Assembly (NCBI GenBank): GCA_021813085.1
Contig: JAKAMA010000096.1
Location: 1 to 7,931 of the forward strand
DNA length: 7,931 nt
Origin: Chloroflexota bacterium
Lineage (GTDB): Bacteria > Chloroflexota > Dehalococcoidia > DSTF01 > JACRBR01
Direction: 5' to 3'
Shown here: piece after piece, positions 1 through 5,651 of the stretch
Numbering within the stretch: the first letter of the stretch is position 1
Layout: each line of letters begins with the position of its first letter
Made by a program: the position numbers and the translations under genes
Notes under the pieces: generated by a model
The model's database searches: none
Seen by the model: the letters and a program-made list of their open reading frames with translations, nothing else
Told to the model about the DNA's origin: nothing

Positions 1-271
1 CGGCCGCGATCAGCGCGTCGGTGCACGGCGGCGTGCGCCCGGTATGCGCGTGGGGCTCGAGCGTGACGTACGCGACGGCGCCGCGCGCGGCGGCGCGCGC
101 CGCGCGCAGCGCCACCACCTCGGCGTGCGCCTGTCCGGGTGGCTGCGTCGCGCCCTCGCCGACGACGCGGCCTTCGCGCACGAGGACGCAGCCGACGCTC
201 GGGTTCGGACTCGTGCTGCCCAGCACGGAGGCCGCCAGCTCCAGCGCCCGCCGCATGTACTCCGTTGTCAT
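1..271 (-). CDS. ribD: RibD deaminase domain, 5' part (riboflavin biosynthesis), truncated by window edge
   Basis: The first 90 residues of a bifunctional RibD-type protein are visible; the rest, including any reductase domain, lies beyond position 1. The N-terminal domain of this family deaminates the pyrimidine intermediate that follows GTP cyclohydrolase II in riboflavin synthesis, in the cytosol. Diagnostic stretches are MRRALELA (6-13), SPNPSVGCVLV (21-31), the HAE zinc-ligand/catalytic-Glu motif (H49, E51) and LEPHAHTGRTPPC (71-83), followed by TDALI. The usual family motif is EPCxHxGRTPPC, so the first zinc-ligand Cys is His74 here, while Cys83 is kept. ATG at 271 starts at the normal family N-terminus. 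There is no clear Shine-Dalgarno sequence; a TATCCT hexamer lies six bases upstream. The gene follows the glycosyltransferase on the same strand after 47 bases, so it may be the last visible member of the operon or have its own promoter. Family assignment is firm; activity is inferred. Confidence 0.9.
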   Translation of the reverse strand, partial: MTTEYMRRALELAASVLGSTSPNPSVGCVLVREGRVVGEGATQPPGQAHAEVVALRAARAAARGAVAYVTLEPHAHTGRTPPCTDALIAA

Positions 272-277
272 GCTCGC

Positions 278-283
278 AGGATA
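278..283 (-). promoter_or_regulatory. Possible -10 element (TATCCT) for leaderless ribD transcription
   Basis: On the minus strand TATCCT fits the TANNNT pattern and ends six bases before the ribD ATG. The usual -10 to start-site distance would put the transcript start at or next to the A of ATG. No Shine-Dalgarno sequence is visible for this gene and no convincing -35 lies upstream. The assignment rests on position and a 4/6 match only. Confidence 0.25.
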
Positions 284-318
284 GCGTGCGGCCCAGGAAC
301 TGGAGGCACAGTGAGGGG

Positions 319-1542
319 TCAGGTCCGCTGCGCAAGCTGCCGGTACAGCGCGTCCATCTTCGCCATCTCGCGCTCGTTCAGCCCCCGCTCCTCGACGATC
401 CGCCGGTTGAGTTCCACCGCCCGCCTGCGCAGCCTGCTGTCGCACAGCGCCCGCTCGATGCGCTCGCCGAGCAGGTCCGGCCGGTGCAGTGGTACCCGGA
501 AGCCGTTGACCCCGTCCTCGACCAGTTCGCGCTGCGTCGGCAGGTCCGACACGATCGGGAAGCAGCCGGCGGCCATCGCCTGCAGCAGCGCGACCGAGGT
601 CCCGTCCGACGAGGGCACCGAGACGAACACGTCGGCCGCGTGCAGCGCCAGTCGGAACTGCGGCCGGTCGAGGAAACCGGCGAACTCCACCGCATCGTCC
701 AGCGGCGCCGCCGCGCACCGCAGCTCCGCGGTCTGCGACCCGCCGTGCGCGACGACGAGCCGTACGCCCGGCATCGATGGCCGCACGCGTCCGAACGCCG
801 CGATGATCTCGTCGACGTTGTACAGCGGCTCGTGGGCACGCGTGCTCAGCACGCACGGTCGCCGCAGGGGATCTGGCGGGCGCACGTTTACCGACAGCTC
901 GATGTCCTCCATGAAGAAGCCGTCAGCGCCGAGCGTCACCAGCTCGACGCGCTCGCGCCGCGCGCCGAGCGCGACGAGCCGCTCCGCCATGTAGCCGTTG
1001 TTCGACGTCAGCAGATCCGCCCTCCCGATCGTCCACTTCGCGATCGCGCGCGACACCGGATCGCGCTCGGGCTCGACGAGCACATCCGATCCCCAGCAGG
1101 TGACGACGTACGGGTGGAAGCCCGCCGACGCGCCGTAGAACCCGTGCTCGACGAGGAAGTGCGCGTGCAGTACGTCCGGCGCGATCGCGCGCACGACGCG
1201 CGCCAGCCCCGCGCGCCGGTACCGCAGCGCCTGCGCCAGCCGCACGAGCCCGCGCGGCATGCGGCCGAGGATCGCCGATGCGCCACCCGCGGTCTGCACG
1301 CCACCGGCCATCCGCGCCGCTTGCCGCGCGCCTCGCGCCCCCGGCCGCAGCACGTGCACCGTCACGCCGTCGAGGGGCTCCGCCGGCTCGTAGAAGCTGA
1401 TCGCGTGCAGGTCGTGCCCGCGATCGACCGACGAGCGCAGCCACGCGCGCGTGTGCACGCCATCGACGTCGCCGAGCACGGCGATCCGCAGCCCGGGCGG
1501 GCCGGCTGGCGTTCCTGCCGGTGCCTCGCCTGCCGCCGCCAA
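319..1542 (-). CDS. Glycosyltransferase family 4 (GT-B fold), polysaccharide assembly
   Basis: A predicted cytosolic, retaining GT-B glycosyltransferase that would add a sugar from a nucleotide-sugar donor to a growing lipid-linked glycan. The Rossmann start LRIAVLGDVDGVHTRAW is at residues 18-34, HAHFLVEHGFYGASAGFHP at 126-144 and WGSDVL at 150-155. The C-terminal donor domain has VLSTRAHEPLYNVDEII (231-247), VVAHGGS (263-269), the phosphate/donor loop SSDGTSVALLQAMAAG (311-326) and EDGVNGF (342-348). In the classical E-x7-E motif both glutamates are replaced (D313, Q321), as in some DGTS-type GT4 proteins. Length (407 aa) is typical. The open frame runs upstream to 1938 without an ATG near the domain start. 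I chose TTG at 1542, two bases after the flippase TGA and 7-8 bases after a GGGTGG stretch, which suggests translational coupling. A nearby ATG at 1564 is in another frame. Donor and acceptor sugars cannot be read from the sequence. Confidence 0.85.
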   Translation of the reverse strand: MAAAGEAPAGTPAGPPGLRIAVLGDVDGVHTRAWLRSSVDRGHDLHAISFYEPAEPLDGVTVHVLRPGARGARQAARMAGGVQTAGGASAILGRMPRGLVRLAQALRYRRAGLARVVRAIAPDVLHAHFLVEHGFYGASAGFHPYVVTCWGSDVLVEPERDPVSRAIAKWTIGRADLLTSNNGYMAERLVALGARRERVELVTLGADGFFMEDIELSVNVRPPDPLRRPCVLSTRAHEPLYNVDEIIAAFGRVRPSMPGVRLVVAHGGSQTAELRCAAAPLDDAVEFAGFLDRPQFRLALHAADVFVSVPSSDGTSVALLQAMAAGCFPIVSDLPTQRELVEDGVNGFRVPLHRPDLLGERIERALCDSRLRRRAVELNRRIVEERGLNEREMAKMDALYRQLAQRT

Positions 1543-1544
1543 CG

Positions 1545-2954
1545 TCAGCCACCCGCCCGGCCATACGGCCCGTCTGGGCGCGCCGCTTCCGGCTGCGCTC
1601 CCGGGCCGCGCCCGACCCGCGAGAGCACACCACGCGCCGCGTCGACGTAGAGCCGGGCATCGGCGGCACGCGGCACGATCGCGCCAAGCACCGGCTGCCC
1701 CGAGATCCGCCGGTACGCGTACAGCGCCACGCAGAAGTGCGCCGTGTACGCCAGCGACGACGCCCCCGCGGCGCCGTCCACGCCGAAGGCCGGCACGAGC
1801 GCGAACAGCGCGACCAGCGTCACCGCGAGCGACGCCACCGTGATTATCGTGTTCACCAGCGGCCGCCCCTGGCTGAAGATGTAGCTCGTCAGCACCTTCG
1901 ATCCGGTGAGCGCCACCGTCCCCGGCAGCAGCCACCACAGCGCCTGTACCGAGCCGCGGAAGCCGCTCCCGAACACGGCGGGGATGACGAATGCCGCGCC
2001 CGCGGCGAGCACCGCCGCGCCGAGCGCCGCGACCAGCATCGTGTTGCGGCAGGCCACCGGCGCGATCGCGCGCGCCTCATCCGGGTCCGCCGACGTCAGC
2101 CGCGGCACCAGCACGATCGCCACCGCGTTCGCGAGCAGGAACACCGCCTCGCTCATCGATACGCCGACCGCGTAGATGCCCACGCCCGCCAGCCCGACGA
2201 AGCCGCGGACGATGTACTGGTCGAGCCGGTAGTTCAGCATCTGCAGCGCGTTCCCGCTCTCGCCCTGCACGCCGAAGCGCGCCAGACGCCGGATCGTCGC
2301 GATCCTTGGCCGCACGATCTGCGCCAGGTCGACGTCCCGCGGGCCGATGCGCAGCAGCGCGAAACCGGCCACGCAGAGGTGCGCGACCATCCAGAAGACG
2401 ATCACCTGCTCCGGCGTCGGGCTGCCCGCGCGCATCGCGAAGGCGAGCAGCGCAAGCACCACCAGCGGCTGGATCACCGTCGCGATGCCCATCTCGACGA
2501 AGCGGCTCAGCCCCTGCAGGATCAGCCGCAGCATCGCCGAGTAGACCAGCGCCGGCACCGCGAAGATGAACAGCCAGACCGGCACGCCGCCGCCGATCGC
2601 GCCGGTGCCGATGAACGGCGCCACCGCCCCGACGAGCGCCGCCGTCACCGCCAGCGACCACAGCACCATGACGTGCGCCGCCGCGACGACCTCGCGCAGG
2701 GCCACCTCGCGCCGGTTGATGTAGTAGATGGCCGCGCTGCCGATCCCCAGGCCGAGCACGAGCTGCGCGAAGCCCGCCGACAGCACGAAGATCGCGTAGA
2801 CGCCGCGCCCGCTCGGCCCGAGCGCCCGCGCGACGAGCGCGCCCTGCGCGAACGCCAGCGCCCCCTCGACCGCGTACGTCGCCAGCACGACGTTCACGTG
2901 CCGGAAGAACGAAGGCGCGGGCAGCGGCGCCGCTTCGGGCAGGTCCTCGGTCAT
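1545..2954 (-). CDS. Wzx-like polysaccharide flippase (MOP superfamily)
   Basis: An integral inner-membrane protein of 469 residues, the usual size for Wzx/RfbX-type lipid-linked oligosaccharide flippases, with about a dozen hydrophobic segments from residue 16 to 415. Family signatures are LVARALGPSGRGVYAIF (40-56), the cytoplasmic loop after TM6 followed by LNYRLDQYIVRGFVGLAGVG (240-259) and VFGSGFRGSVQALWWLLPG (327-345). It would move undecaprenyl-type lipid-linked glycan units across the cytoplasmic membrane. The soluble C-terminal tail (about 420-469) is rich in Arg, Gly and Ala. ATG at 2954 begins the protein at the expected distance before TM1. There is no Shine-Dalgarno sequence, but TACAAT lies seven bases upstream. 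Its TGA is two bases from the TTG of the next glycosyltransferase. Substrate is unknown. Confidence 0.9.
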   Translation of the reverse strand: MTEDLPEAAPLPAPSFFRHVNVVLATYAVEGALAFAQGALVARALGPSGRGVYAIFVLSAGFAQLVLGLGIGSAAIYYINRREVALREVVAAAHVMVLWSLAVTAALVGAVAPFIGTGAIGGGVPVWLFIFAVPALVYSAMLRLILQGLSRFVEMGIATVIQPLVVLALLAFAMRAGSPTPEQVIVFWMVAHLCVAGFALLRIGPRDVDLAQIVRPRIATIRRLARFGVQGESGNALQMLNYRLDQYIVRGFVGLAGVGIYAVGVSMSEAVFLLANAVAIVLVPRLTSADPDEARAIAPVACRNTMLVAALGAAVLAAGAAFVIPAVFGSGFRGSVQALWWLLPGTVALTGSKVLTSYIFSQGRPLVNTIITVASLAVTLVALFALVPAFGVDGAAGASSLAYTAHFCVALYAYRRISGQPVLGAIVPRAADARLYVDAARGVLSRVGRGPGAQPEAARPDGPYGRAGG

Positions 2955-2961
2955 CGCCGGG

Positions 2962-2967
2962 ATTGTA
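2962..2967 (-). promoter_or_regulatory. Possible internal -10 element (TACAAT), leaderless flippase transcript
   Basis: On the minus strand TACAAT matches TATAAT at 5 of 6 bases and ends seven bases before the flippase ATG. Initiation would therefore fall at the start codon, giving a leaderless mRNA. The gene has no visible Shine-Dalgarno sequence, which fits. The -35 region 17 bases upstream (AGAGGG) is poor and lies in the repeat described at 2980-3045, so this is a weak or conditional internal promoter at best. Confidence 0.35.
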
Positions 2968-2979
2968 TCGGGCGGTATG

Positions 2980-3045
2980 CCTCTCCCTCTCCGCCCGTCG
3001 GAGAGGGGTGGCCGGAGGCCGGGGTGAGGCCGCCGCGCAGCGGCG
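2980..3045 (+). repeat. Intergenic hairpin repeat of the CCTCACCCC...CCTCTCC type
   Basis: The 110-base gap between the upstream glycosyltransferase and the flippase holds three consecutive inverted repeats. CCCTCTCCG (2985-2993) pairs with CGGAGAGGG (2999-3007) across a 5-base loop. GGCC-GGA-GGCC occupies 3010-3020. CGCCGC-GCA-GCGGCG occupies 3031-3045. On the minus strand the element starts CCTCACCCCGGCC and contains CCCCTCTCCG, the layout of a dispersed intergenic repeat that I recognise by eye from many environmental high-GC genomes. Transcribed as part of the operon, it could slow polymerase, stabilise the 3' end of the upstream mRNA or cause attenuation. No T-tract follows on either strand, so it is not a classical terminator. 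Membership of a genomic repeat family is inferred from one copy. Confidence 0.7.
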
Positions 3046-3058
3046 CACCCACGCGACG

Positions 3059-3086
3059 ATCCGGCTACCGACTACGGACTCCGGAC
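3059..3086 (+). repeat. Degenerate heptanucleotide tandem repeat over the glycosyltransferase stop codon
   Basis: Four 7-base units follow one another: ATCCGGC, TACCGAC, TACGGAC and TCCGGAC. The minus strand reads as GTCCGTA-like units. The array spans the TAG stop (3065-3067) of the 3065-4429 gene and encodes its last residues, SGVRSR, so it has probably shaped the C-terminus. Units differ at one to three positions, so it is an old or short array. Confidence 0.5.
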
Positions 3087-4429
3087 GGCTGCGCCAGCTC
3101 CTCGACCGCCGCGATCTCCGCCGCCATCCGCTGCTCCCACGTCCAGAAGTGCTGCCGCGCGTACGCGGCCGCGCCGGCGGCGAGCCGCTCCCGCTGCCCG
3201 GCGTCACCGGCCAGCGTCACGAGCAGGTCCGCCAGCCGCTGCTCCAGCGGCTTCACGACGCCCGAGCGCTGCGAGCTGTCGACCAGCCGCCCCGTCGCGC
3301 CGTCGGCGATCAGGTCGCGCGTGTCGCCCGCGTCCACCGCCACGATGCACATCCCGCACGCCATCGCCTCCAGCAACGGATTGCCGACGTTCGACAGGTC
3401 CGCCACCGCCAGGAACACGTCGGACGCGTGCATGAAGCGCATCACGTCGCGCTGCGGCACCGCGCCGGCGAAGCGCACCGCGTCCGCGACGCCGAGCGAC
3501 CGCGCCAGCGCCTCGAGCCGCGCGCGCTCCTCGCCGTCGCCGACGACGAGCAGCGTCGCCCCGGGCACCCAGGCGCGCACCCGCGGCAGCGCCCGCACGG
3601 CCCGGTCGACGCGCTTCCACGCCGCCAGCCGCGACGCCGTCAGCATTACGAACGCGTCCGGCGCGATGCCCAGCGACGCGCGTTCCGCCACGCGCTCCTC
3701 CGCCGTCGCCGGCCGCAGCCCGGACGGGCCGGCCGGCCGGTCGAGGTCGAGCCCGTTGCGCCAGAACCGCACGCGCCCCTTCGATGCCGGGTTCAGCCGC
3801 GCCAGCACCTCGTCCCCCTGCGTGCCGTCGTCCGTCATGATGTAGAGGTCGGCCCGCGTCTTGAGCGCGAGCGCCTCCTCGTACCGGCGCCAGTACAGCA
3901 GCCGGTCGCTGAGCGCCGGGTGCATCACCGTCCCCTGGAAGCGCGCGACGAGCGGGAGCCGACAGCCCCGCCGCCGCAGCAGCCGCGCCGCCAGCACCGC
4001 GTGCGCCTCGTACGCGTACAGGACGTCGAACGCGCCCGGCTCCGCGCGCAGCAGGCGCTCCGCGCGCTTCGCCGCGAGCCACGGGAACACCGCGGCGAAG
4101 CGCAGCTTCTGGTCGATGCGCTCGACCGCCGCCCAGACGGGCCGAGCGGCGGCAAGCCGCGGCAGCGCCGGCACGCGCTCGTGCAGGTCGCGCACGCTCG
4201 GCATGTGGAAGGTGTGGAAGCGCACGCCCGCGATCTCCGGCCGCGACTCCGGCCGTAGGGCCTTCGGCTTCGCTGCGTCGTAGAAGTGGTTCGCGCCGAT
4301 GTCCGGCAGCACCGCGTCGATGCTGTGCCCTGCTTCCCCGTACGCCCGCAGCGTGCGTTCGAGCGTCGGCGCCCCCTTCCCCTGGTCGAGCGACCACACG
4401 TCGAGCGCGCAGATCATGAGGATTCGCAT
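3065..4429 (-). CDS. Glycosyltransferase family 4 (GT-B fold), polysaccharide assembly
   Basis: A 454-residue predicted cytosolic GT-B glycosyltransferase. The N-terminal acceptor domain starts MRILMICALDVWSLDQGKGAP, with the glycine loop GKGAP at 17-21; FDVLYAYEAHAVLAARLL is at 134-151 and RFQGTVMH at 163-170. The GT4 donor domain has RNGLD (224-228), LTASRLAAWKRVDRAVRALP (263-282), LLVVGDGEERARLEAL (293-308), VRFAGAVPQRDV (318-329) and SNVGNPLLEAMACG (346-359). E354 is the conserved second Glu of the E-x7-E motif, but the first position is Ser346. ADGATGRLV (375-383) closes the domain. ATG at 4429 sits directly at the Rossmann beta-1 strand, so the start is convincing although no Shine-Dalgarno sequence is visible. 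It lies between the Wzz-like gene and the flippase, with heptamer repeats at both ends of the gene. Sugar specificity is not predictable. Confidence 0.9.
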   Translation of the reverse strand: MRILMICALDVWSLDQGKGAPTLERTLRAYGEAGHSIDAVLPDIGANHFYDAAKPKALRPESRPEIAGVRFHTFHMPSVRDLHERVPALPRLAAARPVWAAVERIDQKLRFAAVFPWLAAKRAERLLRAEPGAFDVLYAYEAHAVLAARLLRRRGCRLPLVARFQGTVMHPALSDRLLYWRRYEEALALKTRADLYIMTDDGTQGDEVLARLNPASKGRVRFWRNGLDLDRPAGPSGLRPATAEERVAERASLGIAPDAFVMLTASRLAAWKRVDRAVRALPRVRAWVPGATLLVVGDGEERARLEALARSLGVADAVRFAGAVPQRDVMRFMHASDVFLAVADLSNVGNPLLEAMACGMCIVAVDAGDTRDLIADGATGRLVDSSQRSGVVKPLEQRLADLLVTLAGDAGQRERLAAGAAAYARQHFWTWEQRMAAEIAAVEELAQPSGVRSR

Positions 4430-4462
4430 GTCAATGGCCGCAGGAAGCAGTGGCGGCGGGCT

Positions 4463-4504
4463 ATCTGTCTGTTGTCTGTTGTCTGTTGTCTGTCGTCTGT
4501 TGTC
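4463..4504 (+). repeat. Heptanucleotide tandem repeat (TGTTGTC)n, about six units
   Basis: Units are ATCTGTC, then TGTTGTC three times, TGTCGTC and TGTTGTC, with a strict 7-base period and only one or two mismatches. The array fills the middle of the 108-base gap between the Wzz-like stop (4538) and the glycosyltransferase start (4429). On the minus, transcribed strand it reads GACAACA repeats, an unstructured A/C-rich stretch within an otherwise very GC-rich transcript. A 7-base unit is prone to slippage, so copy number may vary between strains. It is non-coding, so any effect would be on spacing, mRNA structure or ribosome access. Confidence 0.9.
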
Positions 4505-4537
4505 CGACGTCGCGCCGCGTCCGTCGCGTGCCTCGCG

Positions 4538-5404
4538 CTACCCGTCGTCGGCGCTCCGGCCCCCGCCCGCGCCGCGCGCCCGGAACGCCGGCCGCGCGTC
4601 GATCGGCTCCGGCGACGATGTGGCGCCGCGCCGCCGCGCCGCGACGTCGAGCGCCAGCGCCCCCAGCACCCCCGCGAGCAACCCGACCGCCACCGCCGCA
4701 CCCAGCCGCCCCGGCGTCGAGCCCAGTCCCGTCCGCTCCTCACGCGCCGGAATCGGGAAGACCGCCTGAGCGGTCATCGTCCGCGCGACGACCTCGTACG
4801 ACTGCGAGAGCTGCGACGCCGTCTCGTAGTTCGCCTCGGCCGCCTTGAGCTGCTGCTGCGCGGCCGGGTCGCCGGGCGACGCCGCTGCCGCCCTGGCCTG
4901 CTGCTCGAGCTGCGCGCGCGCCTCGTCGAGCTGCCGTGCGTACGGCGCCGCGAGCAGCCGCTCGAGCGCCGGGGTCTGCTGTGCCGCCGCGTCCGCGAAC
5001 GCCTGCTGCCACGCCCGCGCGATGCCGAGCGCGCCGGCGCCGGTCACGCGGAACTCGATCTCCGCACGGTTGAACTGCGCCTGGGCCGAAAGCCGCGGCC
5101 GTAGTTGCGCGGTGGTGACCCCCGTCCGCTGTGCGACCCCTCGCAGCACCGGGTCGCTCGTTGCCAGCTTCGCGTAGTCGAAGGGCGAAGGCAGCACCGC
5201 CGGCCCGAAGAGTGGCGGCAGCGCGTCGACGAGCACGGTCGAGCGAAACCGCGCGTCGCCCGATGTGGGCCACAGCGCCCCGGTGATCAGCGCGACCGCA
5301 ACCGCGACGGCGACGGCGGCGACGGGGAGCCAGAGATACCGCCGGATCGCGCCCCAATCGCGCGACACGCCGCCCGCGCGTCCCTGCCCGATGCCTGCTC
5401 TCAA
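4538..5404 (-). CDS. Wzz-like polysaccharide chain-length / co-polymerase membrane protein
   Basis: From TTG at 5404 the protein has 288 residues with the two-helix topology of Wzz/PCP proteins: a short cytosolic N-terminus with YLWLPVAA before TM1 (about 24-45), an extracytoplasmic region (46-233), TM2 (about 235-254) and a short basic tail (AARRR). The outer region begins with a small alpha/beta part (ARFRSTVLVDALPPLFG, 51-67) and continues into an Ala/Gln/Glu-rich helical, coiled-coil-prone stretch (about 146-205). A proline-containing segment FPIPAREER (216-224) precedes TM2, as in the family. No Walker motifs follow, so there is no fused tyrosine kinase. AGGAG at 5411-5415 lies six bases before this TTG. 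The promoter at 5427-5455 is downstream of an in-frame ATG at 5491, arguing against that longer form. GTG at 5368 is an alternative start. Primary sequence similarity is loose; topology and context carry the call. Confidence 0.75.
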   Translation of the reverse strand: MRAGIGQGRAGGVSRDWGAIRRYLWLPVAAVAVAVAVALITGALWPTSGDARFRSTVLVDALPPLFGPAVLPSPFDYAKLATSDPVLRGVAQRTGVTTAQLRPRLSAQAQFNRAEIEFRVTGAGALGIARAWQQAFADAAAQQTPALERLLAAPYARQLDEARAQLEQQARAAAASPGDPAAQQQLKAAEANYETASQLSQSYEVVARTMTAQAVFPIPAREERTGLGSTPGRLGAAVAVGLLAGVLGALALDVAARRRGATSSPEPIDARPAFRARGAGGGRSADDG

Positions 5405-5410
5405 GCCCTG

Positions 5411-5415
5411 CTCCT
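5411..5415 (-). promoter_or_regulatory. Shine-Dalgarno AGGAG deciding the TTG start of the Wzz-like gene
   Basis: AGGAG on the minus strand is followed by six bases (CAGGGC) and TTG at 5404, in frame with the Wzz-like protein. It lies about five bases after the predicted transcription start near 5420, so the 5' leader would be only about 16 bases. The alternative GTG at 5368 has only a poorer GGGCGG stretch directly against it. Confidence 0.6.
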
Positions 5416-5426
5416 GCCCGCGTTCG

Positions 5427-5455
5427 ACTATAGGGGCAAGCCGATCGATCGTCAA
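5427..5455 (-). promoter_or_regulatory. Sigma70-type promoter of the polysaccharide operon
   Basis: On the minus strand TTGACG (5455-5450; 5/6 to TTGACA) is separated by exactly 17 bases from TATAGT (5432-5427; 5/6 to TATAAT). This is the best promoter match in the window and sits in a relatively AT-rich island. Predicted start of transcription is near 5420. The spacer holds the 10-base perfect palindrome CGATCGATCG (5442-5451), which touches the -35 and might be an operator or chance. It would drive the Wzz-like gene and the genes downstream. Confidence 0.75.
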
Positions 5456-5573
5456 TCGGACGGGTGCCGGCGGTGCAACCAACGGCGCCACGCCCGTGCG
5501 TCATCACCTGCCGCCCGCCGCTGGACCGGCGGCGTGGGCACGATGACTGTTTCCCAATGATCCTCGGACTCCC

Positions 5574-5602
5574 TTGACCGATGGGGCACGCCGCGCGAAC
5601 AT
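5574..5602 (+). promoter_or_regulatory. Weak candidate promoter for the lipoprotein gene
   Basis: TTGACC (5574-5579) is a good -35, and 17 bases later GAACAT (5597-5602) matches TATAAT at only 3 of 6 positions. The predicted start near 5609 would leave a leader of about 43 bases before the ATG at 5652. It is the best plus-strand candidate in the 247-base divergent region (5405-5651), which otherwise holds the minus-strand promoter and some GC-rich inverted repeats. Confidence 0.3.
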
Positions 5603-5651
5603 CACGCGGCCGGTCGGCTCCCCACGCGCCGGCGCCTCATCTGGAGCCTCC

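Noticed and set aside
139..1650. A 503-codon plus-strand frame opposite the 319-1542 glycosyltransferase
   Set aside because: Arg-rich shadow with no recognisable motif, whereas the minus strand carries clear GT4 motifs.
1543..1938. N-terminal extension of the 319-1542 glycosyltransferase up to an ATG at 1938
   Set aside because: The extra residues are the flippase gene read in another frame, Arg/Gly/Ala-rich and without homology to GT4 N-termini.
1521..3845. A 774-codon open frame on the plus strand, opposite the flippase and part of a glycosyltransferase
   Set aside because: It crosses two real genes and the intergenic repeat. Its translation is Arg/His/Pro-rich low complexity with no domain, the usual antisense shadow of GC-rich codon usage.
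4463..4504. CRISPR array
   Set aside because: The repeat is a continuous 7-base tandem with no spacers; no cas genes are present.
5515..5532. GC hairpin CCGCCG-CTGGAC-CGGCGG in the divergent region
   Set aside because: Six-base stems of this composition are expected by chance at this GC content; no T-tract and no clear relation to either promoter.
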